Shown here one piece after another: positions 1 to 5,878 of a stretch of 5,989 bases of DNA. The DNA lies in contig CAYJOG010000193.1 of the NCBI GenBank assembly GCA_964371695.1, positions 1 to 5,989 of the forward strand. Direction: 5' to 3'. Made by a program: the position numbers and the translations under genes. The DNA comes from CAYJOG01 sp964371695 [NCBI: uncultured bacterium] (GTDB lineage Bacteria > CAYJOG01). Positions within the stretch are counted from its first letter, which is position 1, and each line of letters starts with the position of its first letter. The notes beneath the pieces were generated by a model. It was given only the letters and a program-made list of their open reading frames with translations. It had not been told where the DNA came from and made no database searches.

Positions 1-51
1 CTCTTATTGCGTCCACAGCTACTCTGAAAATGCTCTAGCCTTACGGGAGTA

Positions 52-128
52 ACGGCGGTGTCCCCACCGCCGTAAAAGGCAAAAACCCTTGATTTTCTTG
101 TGGCCTATGCGCGGTGGGGACACCGCGC
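52..128. repeat. Inverted pair of short palindromes (REPIN-like)
   Basis: Two hairpins face each other. The first (52-73) has a perfect 9-bp stem, ACGGCGGTG / CACCGCCGT, with loop TCCC. The second (109-128) has a perfect 8-bp stem, GCGCGGTG / CACCGCGC, with loop GGGA. The 16-base cores at 55-70 and 111-126 are exact reverse complements of each other, so the unit is two inverted copies of one palindrome around a 40-base spacer, the arrangement seen in REPINs. A third, single copy lies at 5859-5878. There is no T-run after either hairpin on either strand, so a simple intrinsic terminator is unlikely. The rest of positions 1-139 shows no gene. Confidence 0.7.
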
Positions 129-139
129 CTTCTCCTGTA

Positions 140-232
140 TGGATTCCCGCTTCCTGGGGAATGACGGCGGGTTGGCCAGGGTTTTGGTCAGGAAAACTCC
201 ACCAAATGCTCCACCATTTCAGAAAATGCGCT
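140..232. repeat. Interspersed repeat with ATTCCC-N8-GGGAAT core, copy A
   Basis: The core ATTCCC (143-148) and GGGAAT (157-162) are separated by 8 bases, as in Neisseria dRS3-type repeats. The first 39 bases match copy B (4833-4871) at about 35 positions, and weaker similarity continues to about 232, including ATGCTCYACCATTTC near the right end. It begins 12 bases after the inverted palindrome pair and runs up to, or just into, the stop codon of the minus-strand phosphatase-like gene. It therefore forms that transcript's 3' untranslated region. The hairpin is imperfect here (6-bp arms) and has no T-run. Confidence 0.75.
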
Positions 233-2189
233 ATGGCCCCGGCAGGGGCAGGCCCCGCCACAGGTGAAGTCGCGCCTGTCTGTCGCGGGGGGTGGCAGTT
301 TTGAAACCATCGGGCGTGAAGGCCTGGCCCCCGGCGGCAAGGGGCAGGCGTTCACCAAAGGCCCCCTGGGCGTTGATGAACAGCCAGCTTTCTTCGCCGG
401 TGGGCAGGTCGGCGAAGTTGCCGGTCACCTGTGCGCCGGGGGGCAGGCTCATGATGCGCTCTTTCGCGCCGGTGTGGGTGTCATAGGCCCACACATGATT
501 GTGATAGTGGCTGTCGCTGTCTTCGCCGATCAGCAGGGTGTGTGCGCCGATGTAACGGATGTTGTCCGGCCCCGCTATCAACGCCGGGTCGCAGGCGTTT
601 TTTTCGGCCCCCGGCTCTCCGGCGGCAAGGGGGCGGCCCATGAGCAGAGGTTGCAGATGGTTGGGGGCATAGGCCGACCCCACGGCGGCGTTGCGGCCAT
701 AGGTGAGTTCAAACACGCCGCCGCAATCGTTGCGGGGGAACCGCAGGTGGTCGGGATAACCCTCAAAACCGGGGGGCAGTTTTGACAGCCCCACCTTCAC
801 CGACGAAACCGCCAGATAAAGCCGCCGCCGCACCGGGTCCAGCGTGATGCCTTCTGTTTTGTGCAGTTCGTTGGTGGCCCCCAGCCAGGCCCCATAACGC
901 CGGGCCTCCAGAAAAGCCGCTACGTTTTTGAGTTGCTGCGCCGACTTGAAACGGGGCGACAGCGCCGTGCCGCGGGTGCCGTCTTTCAGACGCAGGCACA
1001 GCGGCTCGCCCAGGTCCCACATCACGGGGCGGAAGCCCTCCTTCACCGGGCAACTGCCGGGCGGCCCCAGTTCCCAGAAGTCTGAAAACGCGAGGCCCGC
1101 TTTGGTAAAGGGGGCCAGCGCGCCCACCGTGTTGTGGCCCAGGCGCACCCAGCGCAGGCGGGCGCTGCCGCTCAGGTGTTCAGCGGTCTGATCAAAACGC
1201 GCCATGAACAATGTGCCCGCAGAGAGGTCTTTGCGCCTGTCGGCCATAAACAGGAACAGGCCCCGCAGGCCGCCGTCTTCGGGCAGCAGCGCGGTGCGTT
1301 CGTCGGGCATCACCAGGGCCATTTCGGCGCTGCCCTTGCCCAGGGTGAAGAGTTTGTGGCCGTGGGCCACGCGGGTGTTGCCCCCGGCGTCCACCGTCAC
1401 CTCAAACGGATAACCGTGGCGGTAGGGGTCAAAGCCCGGCTTGTTCACGTGGTAGACCTGTGAGAGGTTCGCCAGAATGGTGCAGAACCGACCCTGACGG
1501 GCGTGCTCTGAGGCGGCTTGGCCGGTGAGTGCGCCTTTGTCGTCACGCTGGCACATGCTGATGTGCCGCTGGGGCAGGCGGCCCGCCGTGGCGGGGTCCA
1601 GCCACAGGGGGTCGGTGTAATAGTCCTCTTCGCTCACCAGCGTACTGCCCCAAGGCGTCTTGGCGCCGGCGCAGTTGCTGTGGGTGCCCCCCAGGGCGGC
1701 GGTGTCCACGTCGCCAAAACGCACCGGGGTCAGGCCGCCGCCGGGCTGGGGTTGCAACCGGGTGGTCATCACGCCGCCGGGCTGGTCTTCAAGATGGGTG
1801 AGCAGCAGCACCTCGCCGTTTTTCAGGCGATAGGCGCTGTTGTTGTCGGCGTAGGGGCTGACCCAGGGTTCGCCGGTGACAGACTTGAGCGCCCAGCCCC
1901 GCACGTCGCGCAGCACACCGGCGGGAATGCCCCGGCTGTCTTTGTCGCCGGTGCGGAACAGTTCCTGCTGGGTGATGGCAAATCGCCGCCGCAAACCACC
2001 AGGAAAAATGGCCACGCCGCCGGGCGAGGCCAGCACACTGTGTTCGGCCTCTTGCGGCGAGGCGTCGGGCAGGGGATCAAACACCAGTGAGACTGCCCGC
2101 TTATGTCGGGGAGCAGCGGCCGTGGCCCCCAGCGCCAGAAACAGACCGGCGGCAAAAACCCCGGACAACCAAAACAGTTTTGTCTGCAT
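231..2189 (-). CDS. PhoX/DUF839-type secreted phosphatase homologue
   Basis: This 652-residue exported protein resembles the PhoX family (DUF839), calcium/iron-dependent alkaline phosphatases that release phosphate from phosphomonoesters outside the cytoplasm. The chosen ATG at 2189 opens a signal peptide: a Lys near the N-terminus, then a hydrophobic core at residues 6-21, with cleavage likely near 24-26. Family landmarks appear in order: NCAGAKTPWGSTLVSEED around Cys173, corresponding to the iron-ligand Cys of PhoX; LGKGSAE near 285-289 followed by PEDGG; AGTLFMARFD near 324-333; HKTEGITLDP near 444-452; GGVFELTYG near 490-498; GPDNIRY at 540-546; and DLPTGEESWLFINAQ near 594-608. The open frame continues 222 bases upstream without a stop, but that part overlaps repeat DNA and lacks a good start. 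The Shine-Dalgarno signal before 2189 is weak. The signal has no twin arginine, unlike typical Tat-exported PhoX. The family assignment is secure; phosphatase activity and substrate are inferred. Confidence 0.85.
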   Translation of the reverse strand: MQTKLFWLSGVFAAGLFLALGATAAAPRHKRAVSLVFDPLPDASPQEAEHSVLASPGGVAIFPGGLRRRFAITQQELFRTGDKDSRGIPAGVLRDVRGWALKSVTGEPWVSPYADNNSAYRLKNGEVLLLTHLEDQPGGVMTTRLQPQPGGGLTPVRFGDVDTAALGGTHSNCAGAKTPWGSTLVSEEDYYTDPLWLDPATAGRLPQRHISMCQRDDKGALTGQAASEHARQGRFCTILANLSQVYHVNKPGFDPYRHGYPFEVTVDAGGNTRVAHGHKLFTLGKGSAEMALVMPDERTALLPEDGGLRGLFLFMADRRKDLSAGTLFMARFDQTAEHLSGSARLRWVRLGHNTVGALAPFTKAGLAFSDFWELGPPGSCPVKEGFRPVMWDLGEPLCLRLKDGTRGTALSPRFKSAQQLKNVAAFLEARRYGAWLGATNELHKTEGITLDPVRRRLYLAVSSVKVGLSKLPPGFEGYPDHLRFPRNDCGGVFELTYGRNAAVGSAYAPNHLQPLLMGRPLAAGEPGAEKNACDPALIAGPDNIRYIGAHTLLIGEDSDSHYHNHVWAYDTHTGAKERIMSLPPGAQVTGNFADLPTGEESWLFINAQGAFGERLPLAAGGQAFTPDGFKTATPRDRQARLHLWRGLPLPGP

Positions 2190-2257
2190 GGAAATAACGC
2201 CCGACAAAATATCACGGATGGTGCGGCGGGCGTTTCCGGTGTGGTAAAAAAACAGGA

Positions 2258-2317
2258 GGCTGGAAGCTGGCGGCTGGAAGTTGATGGTGCAGTAGCCACG
2301 GGCGTCTCGCCTGTGGC
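2258..2317. repeat. GGCTGGAAG direct repeats and GCCACGGGCGTC palindrome
   Basis: GGCTGGAAG occurs at 2258-2266 and again at 2272-2280. It is followed by a hairpin at 2295-2317, GCCACGGGCG / CGCCTGTGGC with loop TCT and one G-T pair. The segment 2289-2313 matches 4730-4754 with about two differences, so it is an interspersed repeat. It lies in the gap upstream of the phosphatase-like gene. Confidence 0.65.
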
Positions 2318-2364
2318 ATGAAAAAAGAACAAAAACCTTTTTTGGTTTTTTTGCTTTTGAATAC

Positions 2365-2387
2365 CCCGGCACTGTCGTGCTGCCGGG
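2365..2387. repeat. Isolated GC-rich hairpin
   Basis: The 7-bp arms CCCGGCA and TGCCGGG are perfect and flank a 9-base loop. The plus strand continues into an A-run (2391-2397), so on the minus strand the T-run comes before the hairpin, the wrong order for a terminator of the binding-protein gene. The nearby A/T homopolymer stretch (2320-2360) contains nothing else recognisable. It is probably another palindromic repeat of the intergenic mosaic. Confidence 0.5.
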
Positions 2388-2463
2388 CGATAAAAAAACC
2401 GCAAAAACCACTCTTTTCAGGGATGTTTGTCAACACCCTGCCCAGGCATTTGTGAGAGGGCGT

Positions 2464-3390
2464 TCACTCCATTTTGGATTTGCCGATGACCTTGAGCCAG
2501 CCTTCAAAGTCCTTCTGCCAACCCGCCTTCAGGGCCTTCTGGCGCAAACGGATTAAGGATTCGTAACCATCTCCCCGGGTATCCGCAAAAGAAAACTGTG
2601 TCAGGCGCATGAGCGGCCAGAACTGTTTGAACAAAGGGTTTTTGCCAACGCCCATCATGATTTCACGGGTTTTTTCGAGCACCTGTGGGTTGGTGTCTTT
2701 GCGGGCCAGCACAGCCGGATAGGGCCGGGCCTGCGGGCTGCACACCAGGGCGCGCACGTTCTTCACAGGCCCAGGATTGGTCTTTTTCATGTGTTTAAAC
2801 GCCGTGTCGGTGCTGTGCACCACCTGGGCTTGATCCAACGAAAGGGCGATAAAAGAAGACAACCCCGATGTCACCGCCCCCAGCTTGAAAAAAGACTCCG
2901 GCGGAAACCCCACCAACCGGCGCAGGCTGTAATAAGCCGGTTCATAGGGATAGGTCAGGGCCGTGGCCCCTTTTAAATCCGAAACCTTTTGATAAGCCGC
3001 ATTTCGCACATAAAGACAATCTGTGACCTTGCTTGAGCCATAGACAGAGGTGCTCACAAACCGCTGGTATTTTGGGGGCGTGTGTTCAAAATCCAGATTG
3101 GTGTAGGCCAACACCGGACGGCCCTCTTTAAGCGCTTGGCTGAACTGTTGATAGTTGGGATAAAACCTGGGCTGAAGGTCTCCCTCAAAAACGCCGTCAA
3201 GCGTCTCGATGACCTTGATCAGAATGCTTTTGACCTGTGCGTCCTGTGTGCCGCTGGTGCTGAAATAAATCGCCCCTTCATGGGTTTTTGCGACTGTTGG
3301 CGCAGCCCGACCCAACAACAGGCCCAACAGCAGACACAGGGTCTGACATTTTTTTGAAAATACGGGGCAGACGTGGAAGAGCCGGATCAT
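2464..3390 (-). CDS. PhnD-like periplasmic solute-binding protein
   Basis: This 308-residue protein resembles the PhnD-like superfamily of phosphate/phosphonate ABC transporter substrate-binding proteins. Residues 1-34 form a signal peptide (KKCQ followed by a Leu-rich core, cleavage probably after TVA). There is no lipobox, so the mature protein is likely a soluble periplasmic protein. Family-like stretches are YQQFSQALKEGRPVLAYTN near 80-98, VSDLKGATALTYPYEPAYYSLRRL near 136-159, the substrate-lobe region SGLSSFIALSLDQAQVV near 175-191, and NVRALVCSPQARPYPAVLARKD near 211-232. The length is normal for the family. No permease or ATPase gene is present in the window, so it may be an orphan receptor, a sensor partner or part of a dispersed transporter. 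The ligand cannot be read from sequence. The ATG at 3390 is the only convincing start, but no Shine-Dalgarno sequence precedes it. The gene looks less GC-rich than its neighbours. It lies 274 bases upstream of the phosphatase-like gene in the same orientation. Confidence 0.75.
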   Translation of the reverse strand: MIRLFHVCPVFSKKCQTLCLLLGLLLGRAAPTVAKTHEGAIYFSTSGTQDAQVKSILIKVIETLDGVFEGDLQPRFYPNYQQFSQALKEGRPVLAYTNLDFEHTPPKYQRFVSTSVYGSSKVTDCLYVRNAAYQKVSDLKGATALTYPYEPAYYSLRRLVGFPPESFFKLGAVTSGLSSFIALSLDQAQVVHSTDTAFKHMKKTNPGPVKNVRALVCSPQARPYPAVLARKDTNPQVLEKTREIMMGVGKNPLFKQFWPLMRLTQFSFADTRGDGYESLIRLRQKALKAGWQKDFEGWLKVIGKSKME

Positions 3391-3439
3391 GGAGGGCAGT
3401 GTAAGTGCTATCAGTCAAAAGGCGGCCATATAGTTTAAT

Positions 3440-3468
3440 TTGACTATTCAGTTTTTATCATCTATAAA
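3440..3468 (+). promoter_or_regulatory. Sigma70-type promoter of the thiolase gene
   Basis: The -35 hexamer TTGACT (3440-3445) and -10 hexamer TATAAA (3463-3468) are separated by exactly 17 bases. Transcription would begin near 3475, giving a leader of about 25 bases. The surrounding AT-rich stretch stands out from the GC-rich flanks. The minus-strand binding-protein gene must start from the same 109-base interval, but no equally good promoter is visible for it. Confidence 0.75.
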
Positions 3469-3487
3469 GTTCTCCCAATTTATCCTC

Positions 3488-3493
3488 AGGAGG
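3488..3493 (+). promoter_or_regulatory. Ribosome binding site fixing a GTG start
   Basis: A consensus AGGAGG lies 6 bases before the GTG at 3500. It decides the start of the thiolase: the frame is open back to 3440, but that upstream codon is the TTG of the -35 box. Confidence 0.9.
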
Positions 3494-3499
3494 ACTCCC

Positions 3500-4654
3500 G
3501 TGCCCAAAGCAGTTGTTGTCAAGTTCAATCGCACGGCCTTTGGCGAAGGCCGCAAAGCGAAAGAAGGCACTCTCAGCAAGGTTCATTCGTCAGACCTCTC
3601 CGCCCTGGTGCTGGACGACGTGGTGAAAAACACCATCGACCCCGCCAAGGTGGAAAACGTGCTGTGGGGCTGTGTCACGCCCATCAAGACCCAGGGCACC
3701 AACATTGGCCGCACCGCCCTGCTGGCCAGCCATTTTCCCATTGAGGTGCCGGGCAGCCAGCTCAACACCTTCTGCGGCAGCGGCCTGGATGCCATCAACC
3801 GCATTTCCATGGGCATCATGTCCGGCCAGATTCAATCGGGCATTGGCGGCGGCGTGGAAATGATGAGTGTGGAAGTGATGGGTTCCGACGGCGCGTTCCC
3901 CCCCGTCACCCCCGAAGTGTTCACCCGCCACAACCTCACCATGGGCCAGGGCCACAGCGCGGACCTCATCGCCGTGCAGGAGGGCATCACCCGCGACGAC
4001 ACCGACGAGTTTTCCATCAACAGCCACGTGAAATATATGGCTGCCAAGGAAAAGGGTTTTTACAACAACATCCTGGCCGTGCCCGTGAAGGGCGGCGAGC
4101 CGATGACCGAAGACGAACACCCCCGCATGCCGGTGCCCGAAAAAATCAAGTCGCTGCGCATTGTGTTCGACACCAAAAATGGCGTTCACACGGCGGCCTC
4201 GAGCAGCGGCGTGGTGGATGGTTCGGCGGCCATGCTGCTGGTGAGTGATGAAATGGCCAAGGCCGAGGGCCTCACCGTGCAGGCCGAAATCGTGAGCACC
4301 GCCCTGGTGGGCAGCGACCCCCGCCTCATGCTCACCGGCCCCTATCCCGCCATGGAAAAAGCCCTGAAACTCGCGGGCCTCACGGTGGACGACCTGAACA
4401 AAAACGGCGTGGTGGAAATCAACGAAGCCTTTGCCGTGGTGCCGCTTTACACCATCAAGAAACTGGGTCTGGACCCGGCCATCGTGAACATTCACGGCGG
4501 GGCCATCGCCCACGGCCACCCCCTGGGGGCCACGGGCTGCGCCATTCTGGGCAAGGCCATCAAGATCGCCAAAGAGCAGGGCCGGGAATTTGCCGCCGCT
4601 ACTCTGTGCATCGGCTTTGGCATGGGCATCGCCACCATCGTGCGCGTGCGCTGA
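3500..4654 (+). CDS. Thiolase (acetyl-CoA C-acyltransferase)
   Basis: This 384-residue enzyme belongs to the thiolase family, which cleaves 3-ketoacyl-CoA with CoA or runs the reverse condensation of acyl-CoAs in the cytoplasm. The GTG start is set by the AGGAGG at 3488. All active-site elements are present: the nucleophile Cys92 in NTFCGSGLDA, EINEAF with Asn308, His340 in HGHPLGATG, and the acid/base Cys370 in LCIGFGMG. The substrate-loop sequence MGQGHSADLIA (148-158) and HTAASSSG (230-237) look closer to the FadI/trifunctional beta-subunit branch than to biosynthetic acetoacetyl-CoA thiolases, but the subfamily is uncertain. The usual GGG of the last motif reads GFG here. Length is normal. 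No hydratase/dehydrogenase partner is adjacent, and the gene has its own promoter and terminator, so it appears to be transcribed alone. Enzyme class is very likely; chain-length preference is unknown. Confidence 0.93.
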   Translation: MPKAVVVKFNRTAFGEGRKAKEGTLSKVHSSDLSALVLDDVVKNTIDPAKVENVLWGCVTPIKTQGTNIGRTALLASHFPIEVPGSQLNTFCGSGLDAINRISMGIMSGQIQSGIGGGVEMMSVEVMGSDGAFPPVTPEVFTRHNLTMGQGHSADLIAVQEGITRDDTDEFSINSHVKYMAAKEKGFYNNILAVPVKGGEPMTEDEHPRMPVPEKIKSLRIVFDTKNGVHTAASSSGVVDGSAAMLLVSDEMAKAEGLTVQAEIVSTALVGSDPRLMLTGPYPAMEKALKLAGLTVDDLNKNGVVEINEAFAVVPLYTIKKLGLDPAIVNIHGGAIAHGHPLGATGCAILGKAIKIAKEQGREFAAATLCIGFGMGIATIVRVR

Positions 4655-4677
4655 GCCAAACTTTTTTGAAGCTGCGA

Positions 4678-4705
4678 AACGGCCTCCGAAAGGGGGCCGT
4701 TTTTT
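4678..4705 (+). terminator. Intrinsic terminator of the thiolase gene
   Basis: A 10-bp stem, AACGGCCTCC / GGGGGCCGTT, with one T-G pair and a GAAA tetraloop is followed by an uninterrupted T-run ending at 4705. It begins 23 bases after the thiolase stop codon. Its position and form are those of a strong Rho-independent terminator. Confidence 0.93.
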
Positions 4706-4729
4706 GTTGGGTGGGGACAGGGGAGAACC

Positions 4730-4786
4730 GCAGTCGCCACGGGCGTCCCGCCTGCTTTTTATATGAACGCAGGCAAGATGCCTGCG
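4730..4786. repeat. GCCACGGGCGTC repeat followed by GCAGGC palindrome
   Basis: Positions 4730-4754 are a second copy of the unit at 2289-2313. Its right arm differs, so the local hairpin is weaker. It is followed by a perfect hairpin at 4768-4786, CGCAGGC / GCCTGCG with loop AAGAT. CGCCTGC at 4749-4755 could also pair with GCAGGC at 4769-4774 as an alternative fold. No gene is visible between 4655 and 4933. Confidence 0.65.
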
Positions 4787-4832
4787 CCACCAAAGAGAAA
4801 TAATGAAGAAGGTTTTTTTGTTGATGCCTCAC

Positions 4833-4920
4833 TGGATTCCCGCTTTCGCGGGAATGACGGCGGGTTGGCCAAGGTTTGGACATGAAGCCTCAGCAATGCT
4901 CTACCATTTCCGAAAACGCT
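4833..4920. repeat. Interspersed repeat with ATTCCC-N8-GGGAAT core, copy B
   Basis: The core is a perfect 8-bp hairpin, ATTCCCGC / GCGGGAAT, with loop TTTC (4836-4855). It is followed by the same GACGGCGGGTTGGCCA sequence as copy A and by diverged similarity to about 4920. Like copy A it sits just downstream of a minus-strand gene in the same orientation, here 13 bases from the stop codon of the FecR-domain gene. Confidence 0.8.
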
Positions 4921-4933
4921 CAGGCCCGGCGCT

Positions 4934-5797
4934 TCACTGCTTCTGGCGTTTGTTGCGCCACTGCTGTTTGGCTTTTTGTTTCTGCCATTTCTGTTTGGCC
5001 TGAGCGTCGGGGGGCGCTGAGGGTGCTTTGCCCTGACCCTGTTTGTTCAGCCGCCGCTGACGGATTTTTTCGCGCAGTTTCCCCAACAGCTCCTTTTTGT
5101 TCAGCTTGCCGTTTTGGTCCAGAAATCCCTTGAAGCGGGGGTGGTTCTGGCGCATCTGGCGCAACATGGTCTGCCGTTGCTGCATCCGGCCCAGACGCTC
5201 CTTGTCCATGGTCTGGGGCGCAAAGCGCCCGCCGCCCCGGCGGTGGCGCAGGCGGCGACCAGGGCCGAGTTTTTCGCGCTGGCCATCGCCCGCCACTTCC
5301 ACTTCGCCCTCCAGCACGTCCACGTCGGTGCCCTCACCGCTCTGTGTCACGTCAAACTCGGTGCCCCGCACACCGGCCACCAAGTTGGTGGTCTCCACCT
5401 GCAACTGGCTGCCGGGGGTGGCGAGCGGCGTGGCGTTCAGCCCCAGCACGCCGGTTTCCAGAAACAGGTGCTGTTTTTCGTTTTCGCCATCCAGTTCGGC
5501 GGCGGCCAGGCGCAGCACCGTGAGCGGCCCCAGGTGCACAAAATGGCCCGTCTCAAACGAGAGAATCACGTCTCCGGTTGCGCCGGTGCTCACCACGTCG
5601 CCCTGGGTGAGGGTCTGGTTCAGCTTGAGGGGCATTTTGACGCCGCCGGTTTTTTTGAACGCCTCGCCCCGCAGTTTTTCCACGTTCACCTCCAGGGGGT
5701 CTGCCGCCTGGGTGGCGTGGGTGACAAAGCCCGCGCACAGCCCCATGGTCAGCAGCGCCAGGGCCTTGCGGGCGGTGATAAAAAAACGGTTGCTCAT
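4934..5797 (-). CDS. Secreted FecR-domain protein with basic C-terminal tail
   Basis: This 287-residue exported protein has a Sec-type signal peptide (basic residues 4-11, hydrophobic core about 12-25, cleavage near TQA-A at 31-32). Residues 36-180 fit a FecR domain: LTQGDVVSTGATGDVILSF near 63-81, VHLGPLTVLRL near 87-97, and the hallmark TTNLVAGVRGTEFDV at 136-150 followed by VLEGEVEV at 161-168. Classic FecR proteins span the inner membrane and signal to ECF sigma factors. This protein has no transmembrane segment after the signal and no sigma or receptor gene beside it, so it more likely acts in the periplasm or outside. Beyond residue 180 it is strongly basic and Gln-rich. Residues 227-236 (DQNGKLNKKE) resemble an EF-hand loop two residues short, and the end is a Lys/Gln/Arg tail with two Trp (271 and 280). 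The ATG is supported by AGGAG upstream. Fold assignment is good; function is unknown. Confidence 0.85.
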   Translation of the reverse strand: MSNRFFITARKALALLTMGLCAGFVTHATQAADPLEVNVEKLRGEAFKKTGGVKMPLKLNQTLTQGDVVSTGATGDVILSFETGHFVHLGPLTVLRLAAAELDGENEKQHLFLETGVLGLNATPLATPGSQLQVETTNLVAGVRGTEFDVTQSGEGTDVDVLEGEVEVAGDGQREKLGPGRRLRHRRGGGRFAPQTMDKERLGRMQQRQTMLRQMRQNHPRFKGFLDQNGKLNKKELLGKLREKIRQRRLNKQGQGKAPSAPPDAQAKQKWQKQKAKQQWRNKRQKQ

Positions 5798-5803
5798 GGC
5801 CGG

Positions 5804-5808
5804 CTCCT
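5804..5808 (-). promoter_or_regulatory. Ribosome binding site of the FecR-domain gene
   Basis: On the minus strand AGGAG precedes the ATG at 5797 by 6 bases and supports that start. No convincing -35/-10 pair was found upstream. Confidence 0.8.
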
Positions 5809-5858
5809 GTTGGGGGTGTGCAATGAAGACTCTGACGTGTGGTGGCGTAAAAAGTTTA

Positions 5859-5878
5859 GCGCGGTGGAGACACCGCGC
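5859..5878. repeat. Third copy of the GCGGTG-CACCGC palindrome
   Basis: A perfect 8-bp stem, GCGCGGTG / CACCGCGC, with loop GAGA. It matches the hairpin at 109-128 apart from the loop and has the same orientation. It lies about 60 bases upstream of the FecR-domain start codon, inside the likely promoter or leader region of that gene. Confidence 0.7.

Noticed and set aside
1518-2090. Plus-strand open frame opposite the phosphatase-like gene
   Set aside because: No motifs and no ribosome site. The minus strand shows continuous PhoX-family similarity across this interval.
2428-2433. TTGACA on the minus strand as a -35 box for the phosphatase-like gene
   Set aside because: Seventeen bases downstream the sequence is TGGTTT, not a -10-like hexamer, and the distance to the start codon is over 200 bases through repeats.
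3440-3499. Upstream in-frame extension of the thiolase
   Set aside because: The TTG at 3440 is part of the -35 box, and the AGGAGG six bases before GTG 3500 fixes the start.
3590-4519. Long minus-strand open frame (309 codons) opposite the thiolase
   Set aside because: Its translation is His/Gly/Ala-rich without family motifs, and the plus strand carries a complete thiolase with all catalytic residues. It is an antisense shadow of GC-rich codon bias.
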